A DNA stretch of 64,000 nt from Valencia hispanica. Taxonomy: Eukaryota; Chordata; Actinopteri; Cyprinodontiformes; Valenciidae. The notes beneath the pieces were generated by a model. The model ran no database searches, had not been told where the DNA came from, and saw nothing but the letters and a program-made list of their open reading frames with translations. The DNA lies in contig OY747710.1 of assembly GCA_963556495.2 (NCBI GenBank), positions 38,209,000 to 38,272,999 on the forward strand, in the 5' to 3' direction. The stretch's first letter is position 1. Each line of letters starts with the position of its first letter. The position numbers and the translations under genes were made by a program. Of this stretch, positions 35,270 through 48,035 are shown in pieces.

Positions 35270-35450
35270 TAAACAAACTATGGTAGAAAAACCAAGTGGC
35301 TCTGTACTCCTCTGCTGCAGTGTTTAATCTCTGCTGCTATCTTTTTCTTAACTTCTTCCCTCTTTCTTCCCCGCTCCAGCACTGCGTGCTCTCATTTGCA
35401 TAAATCCCCTGTGTAACAGGGTCCCTAATTGTGACCCTGTTACACAGTTA
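35270..35450 (-). repeat. LTR-like copy at the 3' end of BEL/Pao
   Basis: AAACTATGGTAGAAAAACC, CTCCAGCACTGCG...GCTCTCATTTG and ATAAATCC occur in the same order at 49131-49255. The copies have diverged by several indels. A perfect hairpin lies at its edge (35409-35447). Borders are approximate. Confidence 0.6.
35409..35447. repeat. Perfect 15-bp hairpin
   Basis: CTGTGTAACAGGGTC (35409-35423) and its exact complement GACCCTGTTACACAG (35433-35447) flank a 9-nt loop. Confidence 0.95.
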
Positions 35451-38389
35451 CTAAATTAAGAATTGTGCAGCCAAAGTACCCATATGTTCTTCATAAATTT
35501 CATTAAAAAAACTTATCAGTCTCTGTAGGTGATTTCTAAGGGACGATTTCTGCATAAGACAAATCTTTGTAACTGTTCTGTCCAGCATACTCTTTTCTCT
35601 TTTTCATTCTCACTTGACACACTCTTCCTCTGTTGTCCAAGATGGTTTTGATTACTTTCCCTGTAATCCAGGAGTTGCGGGGGGTTGAATCAGTGATAAG
35701 CACGATATCGCTGACTGCAAAATTGCGATATGGACAGGGCCACTCTCGCCTTTCCTGAAGTAGTGGCAAATGTACTCTTGTTCAACACTTGCAGAACATT
35801 TCCGACACGTATTGTACTTGTTTACATCAGATAAAGGAATGTGTGTTCATTGAGATTCCCATCTCCAAGTGTATTGCATGAATAGCTCATATAGGCATAT
35901 AAAAGTCATAGTTCCTTTTCACCATAGTATGTCCACATTTAGTCTCGAATGGACCAAAGTAGTCCACTCCAGAGTTAATGAACAGAGGATCCTCTGGCAG
36001 GCATCTGTCTCGAGTTAGTTCGGCCATCTGTTGCTGTCCTACAACTCCACGCGCATGTCAGCACCAAAGATGTATTATTCTTACTGCAGTGTTGGCACCA
36101 GGAACCCAAAATTTTGTTCTCAACTTGGAGATTACATGATTGTAACCACAATAATGTCATGATTAATGGCAAAGACTCTGTAACTGGCAACAGCCACAGA
36201 CAGCCATAATCAGTTTTAAAATGTTCATTGAGAGTGTGGAAATGAACTGGAGGTGTTGTCTGGAAGTAGAATCTGGCCAAGGTGACAGGACTGAGGAGAA
36301 GAGGTGAAGGGTGTAAAATAGGGACCTTTCAAAGCAAAACATTACACTTCCTGTTCTGAGAGGGCAGTGACGTCTGCAATTGACCATTGTGCCTTATCAG
36401 GAACCTAATGAGGATCCACCACAGCAGGTATCATCCCTCTGTCAGTTCCTGAAAAGGAGATATAACAACTTTTATGTTTTTGGCCTTTAGTCAAACTTTG
36501 AGGCCTGGCCTAGCCTCTTCAACATATATGAAAAGTCCTTTTTTTGGATAACTCTTCATCCCCCATGCCTTAAGGCCATCCTGACTAATTTTGATCTTGA
36601 TAGCTCAAAATATCCAGGAGGAGTTTGTTGAAGTTCGACACGTGTAAAATGTGAAAAATTACCCATTGACTTAAAATGACCGACTTCCTTTTGGTATTGG
36701 AGTATGACGTTGGGTGACTTTTTTTGTTTGTCTTGAAGACTTGACGTGTGTGCCAAGTTTGAGTTTTCAGATATTTACAGGCTCCCAAAAAGGCACTTCA
36801 TTTCAGTGGAGAAAAATAAACACTACAGAAACAGTAGGCCTTCGCAGCGCTTCGCTGCTTGGACCTCAACACTTGAACAAAGTCTCAGAAAACCGCCCAT
36901 CTTTTAAATAGCAGCACTGATGAGGCTGATTTGGAAAACCAGATGCAGCTCCTGTCAGTCACAATCTGCAGAGAGGTACGGAGAAACAGACACACCCACA
37001 ATCCCAGCACACAACCATTGAATCCTAACAAACAAGCCAAGTTCTTATGGCCACCTTGACTCTTCAGGTAGTGACTCTTCGGTTCTGCTGAGTCATCCTC
37101 CGACCCTGATAATGCCCTGTTTAAGTACTGGGTGCAGTTTGAACTGATTACTGGTCCCCCTTAGCCCTCGACATTTAGAAATTGCGGCCATCTCTTTGGA
37201 AAATGTATTTCTTTGGTAATAGCAAATGATTCTTCTCCAGCTCCTGCATGGTTATCCATAGTTATTTTGTTGGTGTCCGCTTGAAACAGACTGTCCTTGA
37301 AACCCTTAATTTCCTTTTTGACTTCATTTTGAGCTTTAGTAGCATTCAACTCTTATCTTTTGTGACACAGTTGCAGTAGAATATTCTTCACTTTAAGCAA
37401 CCACCCTTTTATGTCAGAACCAGGGTGAGAAGTACTGCGGGAACTCCTGCACTATACCTTCACATTCCTTAAACGTGTTAGCACAAACAAGTGTACTCCT
37501 TGCCTGTAATCAGATCTCCACATGAGTGCACAATCTCTGGCGATTCTTCGATGGGTTTGGTGAGAAAGTCTGGCCCCTGTAACCATCCATGGTGGTGAAT
37601 GAAGCTTTGCACCTTCAGCCTCTTTGCTGCAAAGTCAGACGGATTTAGTGAAATGTTAACATACTTCTCGATGGCATTTACAAAGTTAACGAAGGTGCGG
37701 AACCTACTTATTTTGTTGCTGAAATAGCCAAGTACCGTGGTACTATCTGATCAAAATACAGATGATTGTAGTGGAAGCTGCAATTAAGATACCAGAACCT
37801 TGTCCTGGTTGCTGCAGTAGGTTTCATTTGGGGAACTGTCACAAGTGCTCAACAGACTCCATTACTGCAGTTCTTCTGTAGCAAGTAGCTAACTGTACTG
37901 TAGCTCTCTTCATTGGCCTACTGGTTTAAAACATCTTGGAACACATGTTGTCTGTCTAGTGGAACTAGATTTTCCACTTGACCCACTTATAAGCTAGGTC
38001 TTCTGGAATGACGACATCCCAGCCAACCTTCCATGCAAAGCTCTTACAGAATCTTCATGGCTTGAACAATCCACCTTATGACAATGCAGCTCTGAGTGTG
38101 GTACAACTGCATACCTCTCTTCTGAGCTGACAGACTTTAAACAATCGCCCACATTGAAATTGTTTAGCCGTGTGTCAACTGCTTGACTGTTATCCTGATC
38201 TTGTCTGTCTTCAGTACACTTGCAAAGAGCAAAGCTGGCGCAGGTTGGTAATGAGGTCGCACCAGAAATGTGAACCATCATCTTGTACTCCACCATTTTC
38301 AGAGTAATGTCACCAGATGTCCGCCAAAGGCACCAGAGAAGATCAGAATCCTGATCAAGCACCTTTACTTGTTGGAACATTGCTTCCAT

Positions 38390-39696
38390 ATCTTCTTGTC
38401 TGAATCTGATAATTACCCCAACAAGCGTACTGGTAAGATCTGGTCCTTGTAATAGCTGATCAAGTCAGATCCACACTCTTGGAGCTTAGAAGATAAATGA
38501 AACAAAACTGTCAATTAATGCATAAACCAAACACTGAATTTTTCAAAGTGTAAACCTATTACAAAAAGTCATAGGTTCTCATTTTCTTGTACAGTATTGA
38601 TTGGCACCATAAAGCAACAGTTCTATTCTCACGAGTACCTGTTCGAGTCGAAAACAGTCAAAGGTTACAGCATATTTAGCCTTTTTTATTTGATAAACAA
38701 AACATAGACTATTGCAATTCAAACATTTTATACACCCTCATTTTAATGCTCAAAGCATTTCCAGCCTAAAGTCCTTGTTAGGTGTTATATAAGCAAAACA
38801 ACTGCAATAACTAAATAGAATAAATATGCTAAGGCGTCATATATATAGTAAACTAGCATTAGAAGAGCTATCTTTTTTGATTGGTCTATTTTCAAACATT
38901 TTAAAACAAGTTTAGAAGATGCATTTTGTTTCCTACTGTTTTCAAAGTCTGGATTCAAATCTTTCTTTTCTTTCAACTTTCTTCCTATTATTCTTCTTTT
39001 CTCTTCTTCCTTCTTCCTATTGATTGGGCTCAAGCACTGAAGTTCAAAACTCAAAAATGCTGTTGATTTAGATTTTGTGAAGCAAAAGAAAACCATAAAG
39101 AGATGCACCTTAAATTAAGGGGAAGTCAGTGATGCTGACATTTTACACATTGTACTTGAGCAAATTTGAAGCCTTACACTATAATCCCCCGACGGAGCTT
39201 GCTAATTTTGATCCTAAGGCATTGGAGTTTAGAAGTTATCAAAAGCTTGGGTTTTTATCAGAATGTGCCCTGACTTCAAATAAAGTTATTTGATGAAATG
39301 TGAAATTGTTATAACTTACAAGTAATCAACTGAGGTTGACTAAAATTACTATGATCAATAGTAGTAACATACTTAAAGTTAAGCCGTGCCCTTGATCACA
39401 GCGATTAACAGATATTACTCTACGACCCCACTCTTTTGCACTTGTGAATATATCAACATAAAACAGTCTCAGATAAAAGGTAACAAGGTGACTGTCAAAA
39501 ACTAAACATTTTCACTGGAGGATATGGCCTTGACAGGTTGGCAAATTTCAATAATAGGGTGTTTTCATAAATACTACTCTGAATTCCACATATATCATGT
39601 AAATTTTGGCCAACATAATAAATACTAACATACACACAAACATAATGTGTCAATAGCTACGAAAAAGCCTCTTCTAGCTTTAGTCCAAAGAATACT
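38390..39696. other. Nothing recognised
   Basis: AT-rich sequence within the BEL/Pao span. Open frames such as 38785-39108 show no domain. Confidence 0.4.
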
Positions 39697-39800
39697 GGAA
39701 TTAAATTAAATTCAGTTTATTTACAGTATATAGTGCAGATTCACAACAGATGTCATCTTAAGGCACTTTACAAGGAAGGTCATTTCAAAGGTCATCCAAG
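39697..39800 (-). repeat. L2-like LINE 3' tail
   Basis: TTCAGTTTATTTACAG, TTCACAACAGATGTCATCT and AAGGCACTTTACAAGG match the tail of the LINE at 60380-60450, same orientation. Confidence 0.7.
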
Positions 39801-41019
39801 AAGTCGACCATCTTGGATCATAGATGTGATTTTTGTGGGCATTGAGCATGCTTGTTACACATGAGCGAATCCCTCTTTTTTTTTTTTCTACTTGACATGT
39901 TGAAAATAAATTAGTTTCCTCCTAAGATATTGTTATATATCATATTCTTATCAGTTATCTAAAGCTTTACAGTGGAACAAGCTGTGGTTGAAGCTCAAAC
40001 CACTGACTTCTTGCTATAAAATAAAATATTTCTATTCAAATACAATTTGAGCATCTGAAAAACTGCAGTGTCATAAAAGTCCAATCCTTAGCACATGTAC
40101 ATGGTAATTTTCTGTAATTGCTTTTCTGCCACCCGCCAAGAACAGGAAGTCATGAGTTTTAATGGTGTTTGACACTCTTAACCATGCAGGCTTCAACCTG
40201 TGAGTGATGACCAATAGCCGTTTGAATTCACAAAAACCAAACCACAAAGGAAGGTGTCAATTTCTGTTTTTAGTCTTCTCAAACCCTTGGCCACCAAATT
40301 AGTTTTTCTTGTGAGTCCCAGTTTCATAACAGACTTAAGCTGAAATTTCAAGGGTCCCAAACACATGGTAAACCTGGGTGTCAATGCACAGAGGTCACTT
40401 TACTCATTGCCGTCAATGCACAGAGGTCACCTGAATAATTGCCCTTAGTTGCAATATGGGGTGCAGCCCCACCAAGGTGCATCGGTCATTCCTCTCTGCT
40501 TGCACCTTTAATTTGTTATTGCCATTAATTTGAGGTTGTCTTCAATCTGTCTGACCCCTAATGCTCTCTGTTTGCTATGGTAGCCTTTAAGCATGCCTTT
40601 AAAATAAGATTCACCACAAAAACAAATATAAAGTGCATGAAAAGTACAACTCACCAGAACGCTGAATTAGTGGAAAAAACGGAAATACTGTAAGTTATTT
40701 AATCTTTCTGTGCAGCCTGCGGCCTGGAACCAACTAACCCACGACCAAGTATCGGTCAGGACCCGGGGGTTGGGGACCTCTGGTTTAAAACACCGAAGAT
40801 GCCTCATCTGTCATTCTGAAAAACAATGTCAACCATGTTTGTTGAGAAATGTTCTCCTTCAATTTACACTTTCTCTGATCTTGGCAGTTGCCTTCCAAAT
40901 TTTTTAGCATAAGTGTCAGCTAAAAATTATTTCAGAAGCATTTTTGTTAGCTTCTCATATCTAGTAAATGGAAAGGAAAGAGAAGAAAAAAAGGTAATAG
41001 TTGATCATTTAGGGTGGTG

Positions 41020-41258
41020 CCTTTGTAAATGGACTGAACTTGTATAGCAATTTTCTAGTCATACTGACCACTCAAAGCGCTTTAGACTGGAACCACATTC
41101 ACCCATTCACACTCGCAAACGTACAAAGAGCTTGATAGGCAACTTGGGGTCCAGTCCCTTGCCCAGGGGTACATTGACATGACAGGAGGAAGCTGGAATT
41201 GGACCTACGACCCTCGGATTGCTAGACAACTGCTCTACCTACTTAGCCACAGCCTTTT
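41020..41258 (-). mobile_element. tRNA-derived SINE, antisense copy
   Basis: On the - strand: GGCTGTGGCTAAGTAGGTAG head, GGTCGTAGGTCCAATTCC B-box region, CCTGGGCAAGGGACTGGACC body, and an AAAGCGCTTTGAGTGG tail. It is related to the SINE at 26481-26774 but a different subfamily. Confidence 0.8.
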
Positions 41259-41929
41259 GTGTCATGCTTTACAGTCAAAGACCACCCTAAGCTTGTGTTT
41301 CTTGGAATGTTAAACTTTGATAGTGGCAGGTACCAAACCTTTCTTCTGTCACAACCAAAGGTCTTCTTCTGACACGTTCACTGCATAACCTTTGGCTATG
41401 ATGTTACTAATGAAAACTAAGTAATCTGCGAGGAATTAAGGATTCTTCTGCTTTAGATTTGAGGGCACATTGCTTGGCCATTTCGAAGTTGTTGGGTATC
41501 TGAATAGGTTTGTTCTGCAATGGCAGAGTGATGCTATAATGTCTGACCACGATGGTAGTTGATTGTGTTGCTGTCTCCAGAAACAGCAAATTCTTACTTG
41601 AAAGACCAAAGTTTTATTTCATACTCTGCAAAGTCATCTCTAAACTGCTCACTCCAGAGTTCCTCCAATGTGCTAACTGACCATTTGCTGAAACTTAAAT
41701 CAACCCATGTGTTGTAATTTGAGAAATGTATCCTTGGAGGGATTTACCGATGGTCCAACCTAGCCTTGTCTTCACAGCATTGGACTGCCATTTTCGATTG
41801 ATATGACCTACCAAGGTGGGATAGCTTTAGTTGCATTAGTCCTGATTAGAAGTCCAATATTTGGTTCAATCTTAGATATATACACCTGAAGATAGATAAT
41901 CTTGAGGGAATTTTGTCGGCAGACGCAGG

Positions 41930-42110
41930 AATGTGACTGTGAATTTCTGGCAACTTAGAAAACTTATCTAATCTTAAATAGGAAACTTTTTAACTGATTG
42001 GAATGTTTGTATAATTGTATTGAAATGACTTCTTAAGTGCCTTGAGATGACATCTGTTGTGAATTGGCGCTATATAAATAAACTGAATTTAATTGAATTA
42101 ATCTAAGCTG
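41930..42110 (+). repeat. L2-like LINE 3' tail
   Basis: AGTGCCTTGAGATGACATCT, GTTGTGAATTGGCGCTATAT and AATAAACTGAATTTAATTG are the reverse complement of 60380-60450, so this copy is on the + strand. Confidence 0.75.
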
Positions 42111-42847
42111 CTTATTTCGAACCCGGACAACATGTGGCTACTGACAAACTTTTATTATCTCATTGTTTTGAGGAAAATGCCAGAGAGGTTGAACTTGCCC
42201 ATTAACTCTTCAGTCCAAAAGCGGACAGTAATGCCGTGGTCTAGAAAGGCATAAGTGTGTATCACCTTTTGTCCTCTTTTAAGTTTGACTTAGACTGGAA
42301 CTATCACCAAGATGTGGCCTGTTCTCTGCACCATGAGTGGCTGCATCCTTTCCCACAAATCTGTTTACAATTAACTCTGACTTTTGGTCTTGCCTCTCAA
42401 CTGCTTCCATTTCAGGTTCTGTACCCATGTTTGTACCACTGGGCTTTGTCTTCATGTGTAACACTGCGGGTGGGACATGCACAAATTTGACAACTTGCCC
42501 TTTCTTTGCCTAAATTACTCGTGTCCCTGTTTAGGTAGCTGATGCAGAGTACTTTAGTTTACGTTATCCAACTTGTCCATGTATTCACATCTATCTATCC
42601 AGCTTGAAGTCTCTGTCGTCAGACTTGATGGTTGACCAGTTAAGAATCTTGTTGATGTATGGCGCTAACACGGCATGTTCAAATGTTTATATGTTACAAC
42701 CCAGATGTAAAAATGTGAAGGAGGGAGTAACATAAGCTGTGGCGTATTAGCGACTGACATTAGTGAAAATAACTTTTTACCTTGGCAGATATGGTAACTA
42801 CCTTTTATCTTTTCTTCATCTCTATTCTTTGAAACTTTTTTTTTAAC

Positions 42848-42922
42848 TGAGGCAGATAATGGTAACTAGCATGCTAATGATGATTTATCTTAGCATGCTA
42901 GTTAGTTACCATATCTGCCTCA
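42848..42922. repeat. Palindromic hairpin repeat
   Basis: Arms TGAGGCAGATAATGGTAACT (plus AGCATGCTAA) and their near-perfect complement, about 30 bp each around a 12-nt spacer. A third partial copy of the arm (GGCAGATATGGTAACTA) lies at about 42785-42801. Confidence 0.85.
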
Positions 42923-42973
42923 CTAAAAAGTGTTTTTTTCCTTAAAAAAAAATTACATTCAAAATACACATTT

Positions 42974-43065
42974 TAGGGCTGCAATCATAATACAGTGAAA
43001 CCGTGATATTTTTGCCCACGGTTATCATACCGTCAGAATCTCATACCGGCCCATGCATAGTGAGA
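42974..43065 (+). repeat. hAT-type MITE fragment
   Basis: AGGGCTGCAATCATAATACA, GGTTATCATACCGTC and CATACCGGCCCATGC are typical of non-autonomous hAT-like repeats of teleosts. The right end is not defined. Confidence 0.5.
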
Positions 43066-44795
43066 CGTGCGGTGGATGGAATAGAGACAACTGATTTTAT
43101 TCTTTTTATCTATTGATTATTATCTTATTTTTATCTGCATATGTTTGTTTTGAAATGTGCAGCGCTTTGGTCAGCTCTCATGCTGTCATACAGTAAGCTT
43201 TATAAATAAACTTGGTATGGTATGGTACACTGGGACATACTTTTTTTTTGTCAGATCAGGTCTGAAATTTGTTCTGCATCCCAGCAATGTACAATTTGCA
43301 AGTAACACTGTAAATATTCTTTGCAAAAACATTTTCTCTAAACTTCAGTTACAAGCTACTTTGGGTTGGTTTGACATAAAGTCCCAATAATTTGCATCAG
43401 GTAAATGTATCCAAAACCTACAGTATTTATTCTGATACAAATAAAATAAACCATTGGCAGATTGAAAACATGTTTGTGTGATAAGAATCTGTGATAAGAC
43501 GGGAAATTGCTGTCCAGACGCTCTCTATCCCCTCTGACTGAGATTCCAAAGAAAAATTTACAAATATGTCAACCTCTGTAAGTGAAAAGAGACATAGTCT
43601 AAAAAAGTTCAGTTTAACACCCCTCCAGGTCACATCTTTGGTGCCCACAAGGGCATTGAAGTCCCCTGGTAGTCCCACAGCATACCCAGATATCCCACCC
43701 CTCCCCTTCTTTGAACACCATCCATACACTCCAGGAAGGCTGGGTAATCTGAGCTACTTGTTCAGCTCATCAGCACAGACAACAGTCAGTCTGTTGGTTT
43801 TCTCAAAAATACAATGAGACAAAAGTTAAACACTCTGACTTCTGGATCTTGATAATGCACCCTTCAGCCGGTTAGTTTATTGGTTACATACAGTACATTT
43901 GCTGGACAGTTCACAATACAAACCACCCTGACTTAACGTCCTCCAGTCTGCTTGACACATCCTTATACTCAGACATAACATTTACTGGAATTACACCCAG
44001 CTTGCCAGATCACATCGTACCGACCCGGCCATGCTGACCAGACTCATTCTGACACAGATAAAACCTTTATCCCACAACATTCCATCCTATTGGAGCTAAT
44101 AAGCTTCAAAACCTCAATTGAGTTAAATGACAACTTATAAAAGTGATTAAAGAGTACAAATAAATGATGAATGAAAGGAGGATAAGATGGTTATTAGACA
44201 TACTAACATACTTATTTGAATTAACCTGTAACATTGACCATATTGAAATAAACAAGGTTATTCCCAAGCCACTGGCAATCCTTTGTATAGAGTCAAAAAA
44301 TATGTCGTCTGTTCTTAACATGAAACTTACTCTACGGCCCCTCCAGCTAGATGACTACCTTATTCCTGACAACATTAAGGTACAAAGAATCACCTTGGCT
44401 GGCATAAGAACTCTACTGTAAATGAATTCCACTTCACTGTAAATTCAAACTCACATAATGACTCATACCATAAAAGTTAAATTAATGTGATTTATAAGAA
44501 TTTTAAAATGCCCTTGATTTAAAAATAGCTTCAGTGGGTGAACGTTCAGGGCTATGTATAAACACCAGTATTCTAAAACTGCTGTAAATGCTCTACAACA
44601 AATTGTAACTACTAACAGAAAATTACCCCGAGGGGAGGCAAATGCTGGGTATCTATAGACCATATAACTAACAAGATTGAACTAATAAGGTGGGACAACA
44701 CTCCACTGGTTGCAAAAAACTGCATATAACGACTAAAACACACAACCAGAAATTGCCAGCACTACACAAAAACAAATACAAAGGGGAAGCTAAAT
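43066..44795. other. No host gene; one LINE-like nuclease fragment
   Basis: On the - strand, 43740-43580 contains LPGDFNALVGT, resembling the GDFNA motif of the endonuclease domain of fish LINEs; the following TWRGV also fits. The fragment is short. The open frame at 44164-44421 has no recognised domain. Confidence 0.4.
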
Positions 44796-45381
44796 CCTAG
44801 TTTATACTTCTCCGTCAACAGAGGTGCAGAGATGTGCAGTGCCACCATCCGTCGACACAAGGGCTCTCCGACAGGCACACAAGGACAGACGGTGTAGAAC
44901 CAAATTTTTTAACTATTCATCAAACGCAACAGAGAGCGCATGTCTGTGATTGGTCTTCCCAAGATCATTTTACCAGAACGGTGCTCTATAGTCGATGTAA
45001 TTAGTAGTCAAAGCAGCTTTTGGGCACTATATGCTTTATATTGCAAGGACAGTTTATGTAATTTTGTCTCTTGGCGATTTTGAATACCAGGACATATAGA
45101 GAACAGCAAAATACACCGCTGTTTCTTTACATGGGTTTTTAGAGTGTTCTATGGGCTACACTTCTGGTAAAAATATTTCCAGCTTAATCAAAACTTGCTC
45201 TCTGTCGGCCATTGCTCCTTGAGTGTCGACCAGAGACGTCCCTGCAATGATCGGCAGACCAACCAGAAAAGGTCTACACACCCTGCTGTCCTGATGAATT
45301 ACTTTGCAACAACAGAGAAGTATAAAAGGAAAACTTCTCCATGCATGTGAGTGCAAACTTGCTGATGAAGTATAAACTAGG
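44796..45381. mobile_element. MITE with PIF/Harbinger-like ends
   Basis: Terminal inverted repeats CCTAGTTTATACTTCT (left) and GAAGTATAAACTAGG (right) bound 586 bp. The ends resemble those of 55931-56454 (TTGGTTTATACTTGTGCG). No transposase remains; the superfamily is inferred from the termini. Confidence 0.6.
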
Positions 45382-46554
45382 CTCAAAAATGGAATAAAGT
45401 ATAAAAGTAAAATACCACTTATTGATCTTTACAAAGCTTTAGCTATCAGATTTAGCAGTCTGGATACACTAAGATCACATAAAGTGAGACGGAGCAAAGT
45501 GGAGACGACAGCACAGATCTTAGCCTCCTGACTGGATGGCTGTATTGTTTTATACGTGTGTGCCGCTCAGTGAAGCTAACTTCTGCTGCTTAGTTAGCAC
45601 TTTGAAAACATCCTGTAGAGCACCGGCCATCTGTGATGGCTGGGAGGTAGCAGTGTGTGGAATATTTGGCCGCTGTCAAGCTAACAAAACTTCAACTCTA
45701 ATGCCACGTATGAATTCATTCCATCGCGACCAAATGCACAACTGGATTCCTTGGGTGAATGACTTTCATATTCCAAAAAACATTGATTTTTTGCCTCATT
45801 TGCTGCTAGAACTGTCTGTATTTCTAGCTCCTTGTTTTTACTCTTGAGTAGGGCTGGATGATAGTTCAATAACAATATATATCGATTGATAAACATGTGG
45901 TGCAACAGGAAAAAAAGGGTAGATTTTAAAAACTGCAATAAAAAACTTCCCCATCCTTTTTCCATTATAGCCCATCAGGTAGCTTATTACCACAGTCATT
46001 ACTTACTCCCAACCAATCACAAACGTAGGTGGAAAGACCTGCTGGCTTCAGCACTCAGTCACTGGACTTGGCTCAAGTGTTTTGGGCTTTGTCTACATTC
46101 AGCTATCGGTGAGTAGCTTGTTAGCTTTAGCTTCATAAGCTGAACTGAATTAAAATCAGCTTTATTAGCTGGTTTTGCATACAAACTAAACCAAGTATCT
46201 GAGCCATTAATATAATAAAGTGTCATAAAACGTATAAAAGAAATAAAAAAAGCATCAAGATAAGCCTACAATTTACATACTTTTAAACAATTGATCAATG
46301 ATATAATGGTTTATAACATTAGTCTTTTCTTTGTCTGTATTTACTGACATAACTCAGATCTCTTAACTTGATTTGTTTTTGTTTCTTAAAAATGGTGTTT
46401 GAATAAAGAGCTGAATTGAATTCTTTTAAAATTAGTCCATTAAAGAATAGCATAAAATATCTAGGGCTGCACTTGAAATTAATTTTTTAAAAATAGTTTA
46501 AATTATCCATATTGATCAATATGACTATTCCCTTTATCGATATGCTCGTTTTCT

Positions 46555-48035
46555 GAACTTAGCAAAAAAAGAAACGTCCCTTTTTCAGGACTGTATTTCA
46601 ACAATAATGTTGTAAAAATCCAAATAACTTTACAGATCTTCATTGTAAAGGGTTTAAACAATGTTTTCCATGCATGTTCAATTAACCATAATCAATTAAT
46701 TAACATGCACCTGTGGAATGGTCGTTAAGACCATAACAGCTTACAGAAAGTAGGCATTTAAGGTCACAGTTCTAAAAACGCAGGACACTAAAGAGACTTG
46801 TCTACTGACTGTGAAAAACACCCAAAGAAAGATGCCCAGGGTCCCTGCTCATCTGCGTGAACGTGGATTAGGGAGGCATGAGGACTGCTGATGTGGCTAG
46901 GGCAATAAATTGCCATGTCCGCACTGTGAGACGCCTAAGACAGCGCTGCAGGGAGACAGGAAGGACAGCTGCTCATCCTCGCTGTGGAAGATCACGTGTA
47001 ACAACACCTGCACAGGATCGGTACATCCGAATATCACACCTGCGTGACAGGTACAGGATGGCCACAATCACTGCCCGAGTCACACCAGGAACACACAATC
47101 CCTCCATCAGTGCTCAGACTGTCTGCAATAGGCTGAGAGAGGCTGGACTGAGGGCTTGTAGGCCTGTTGTAAGGCAGGTCCTTGCCAGACATCACCAGCA
47201 ACAACGCCGCCTATGGGCACAAACCCACCTTCGCTGGACCAGACAGGAGTGGCAAAAAGTGCTCTTCACTGATGAGTCACGGTTTTGTCTCACCAGGGGT
47301 GATGGACGGATTCGTGTTTATTGTTGAAGGAATGAGCGTTACACCGAGGCCTGTACCCTGGAGCGGGATCGATTTGGAGGTGGGGGGTCCGTCATGGTCT
47401 GGGGCGGTATATCACATCACCATTGGACTGAGCTTGTTGTCATTGCAGGCAATCTCAATGCCTTGTGGTACAGGGAAGACATCCTCCTCCCTCATGTGGT
47501 ACCTTTTATGCATGCTCATCCGGACATGATCCTCCAGCAGGACAATGCCACCAGCCATACTGCTCGTTCTGTGCGTGAGTTTCTGCATGACAGCAATGTC
47601 AGTGTTCTGCCATGGCCAGCGAAGAGCCCGGATCTCAATCCCATTGAGCACATCTGGGACCTGTTGGATCGCAGGGTGAGGGCTAGGGCCATTCCCCCCA
47701 GAAATGTCCAGGAACTTGGTGCCTTGGTGGAAGAGTGGGGTAACATCTCACAGCGAGAACTGACAAATCTGGTCCAGTCCATGAGGAGGAGATGCACTGC
47801 AGTACTTCAAGCAGCTGGTGGCCACACCAGATACTGACTGGTACTTTAGATGTTGAGCCTCCCTTCATTCAAGGACACATTATTCTATTTCTGTTAGTCA
47901 CATGTCTGTGAAACATTTTTAGTTTATTTCTTATGGTGTTGACTCTTTTAGTGTTCATACAAATATTTACACACTAAGATTACTGAAAGTAAAAACAGTT
48001 GAAAGTCAGAGGACGTTTCTTTTTTTGCTGAGTTT
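46555..48035 (+). mobile_element. Tc1-like transposon, nearly intact
   Basis: Terminal repeats share AGCAAAAAAAGAAACGTCC: at the left 46562-46580 and, reverse complemented, near the right end. The single + strand transposase gene occupies most of the 1.5-kb interior. It sits inside the hAT-like element. Confidence 0.88.
46832..47837 (+). pseudogene. Tc1-like DD34E transposase, two lesions
   Basis: Tc1 transposases bind the terminal repeats through an N-terminal paired-like HTH domain and cut and paste with a DDE domain. From 46878 the frame shows the HTH region (MRTADVARAINCHVRTVRRL), a basic linker, FTDESRF with the first Asp, LQQDNATSHT with the second, and NPIEHIWD with the Glu; 34 residues separate the last two, hence DD34E. 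It ends HTRY at the stop 47835-47837. Two defects break it. The probable native ATG at 46832 is in another frame, consistent with a small deletion near 46870-46880. There is also an in-frame TGA at 47325-47327. Otherwise conservation is high, suggesting recent activity. Only these lesions were seen by eye. Confidence 0.85.

Larger units (their letters stand above)
35536..42440 (-). pseudogene. BEL/Pao pol remnants (protease, RT, integrase, DUF5641)
   Basis: On the - strand: 42440-42200 keeps a retropepsin-like block with TYAFLDHG, where D-H-G replaces the usual D-S/T-G. 38389-37994 keeps RT landmarks (FGATS-like GATSLPTCASFAL) and DCLKS in place of the YVDD-containing YVDDCLKS. About 36030-35830 keeps an integrase block with VDYFGPFE. 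35769-35536 keeps the C-terminal DUF5641 landmarks NFAVSDIVLI and PRNSWITGKV. The frame changes repeatedly and stops are common, so no enzyme can be made. The region in between is diluted by insertions. The domain names come from the recognised order of the BEL/Pao family. Confidence 0.75.

Noticed and set aside
44164..44421. 85-codon + strand frame
   Set aside because: No recognisable domain, no splice context, AT-rich composition like the surroundings.
45536..45847. 103-codon + strand frame before the hAT-like element
   Set aside because: No known motif; lies in the decayed BEL/Pao span and ends at the hAT target duplication.
47412..47868. - strand frames within the Tc1 element
   Set aside because: Antisense of the transposase gene.
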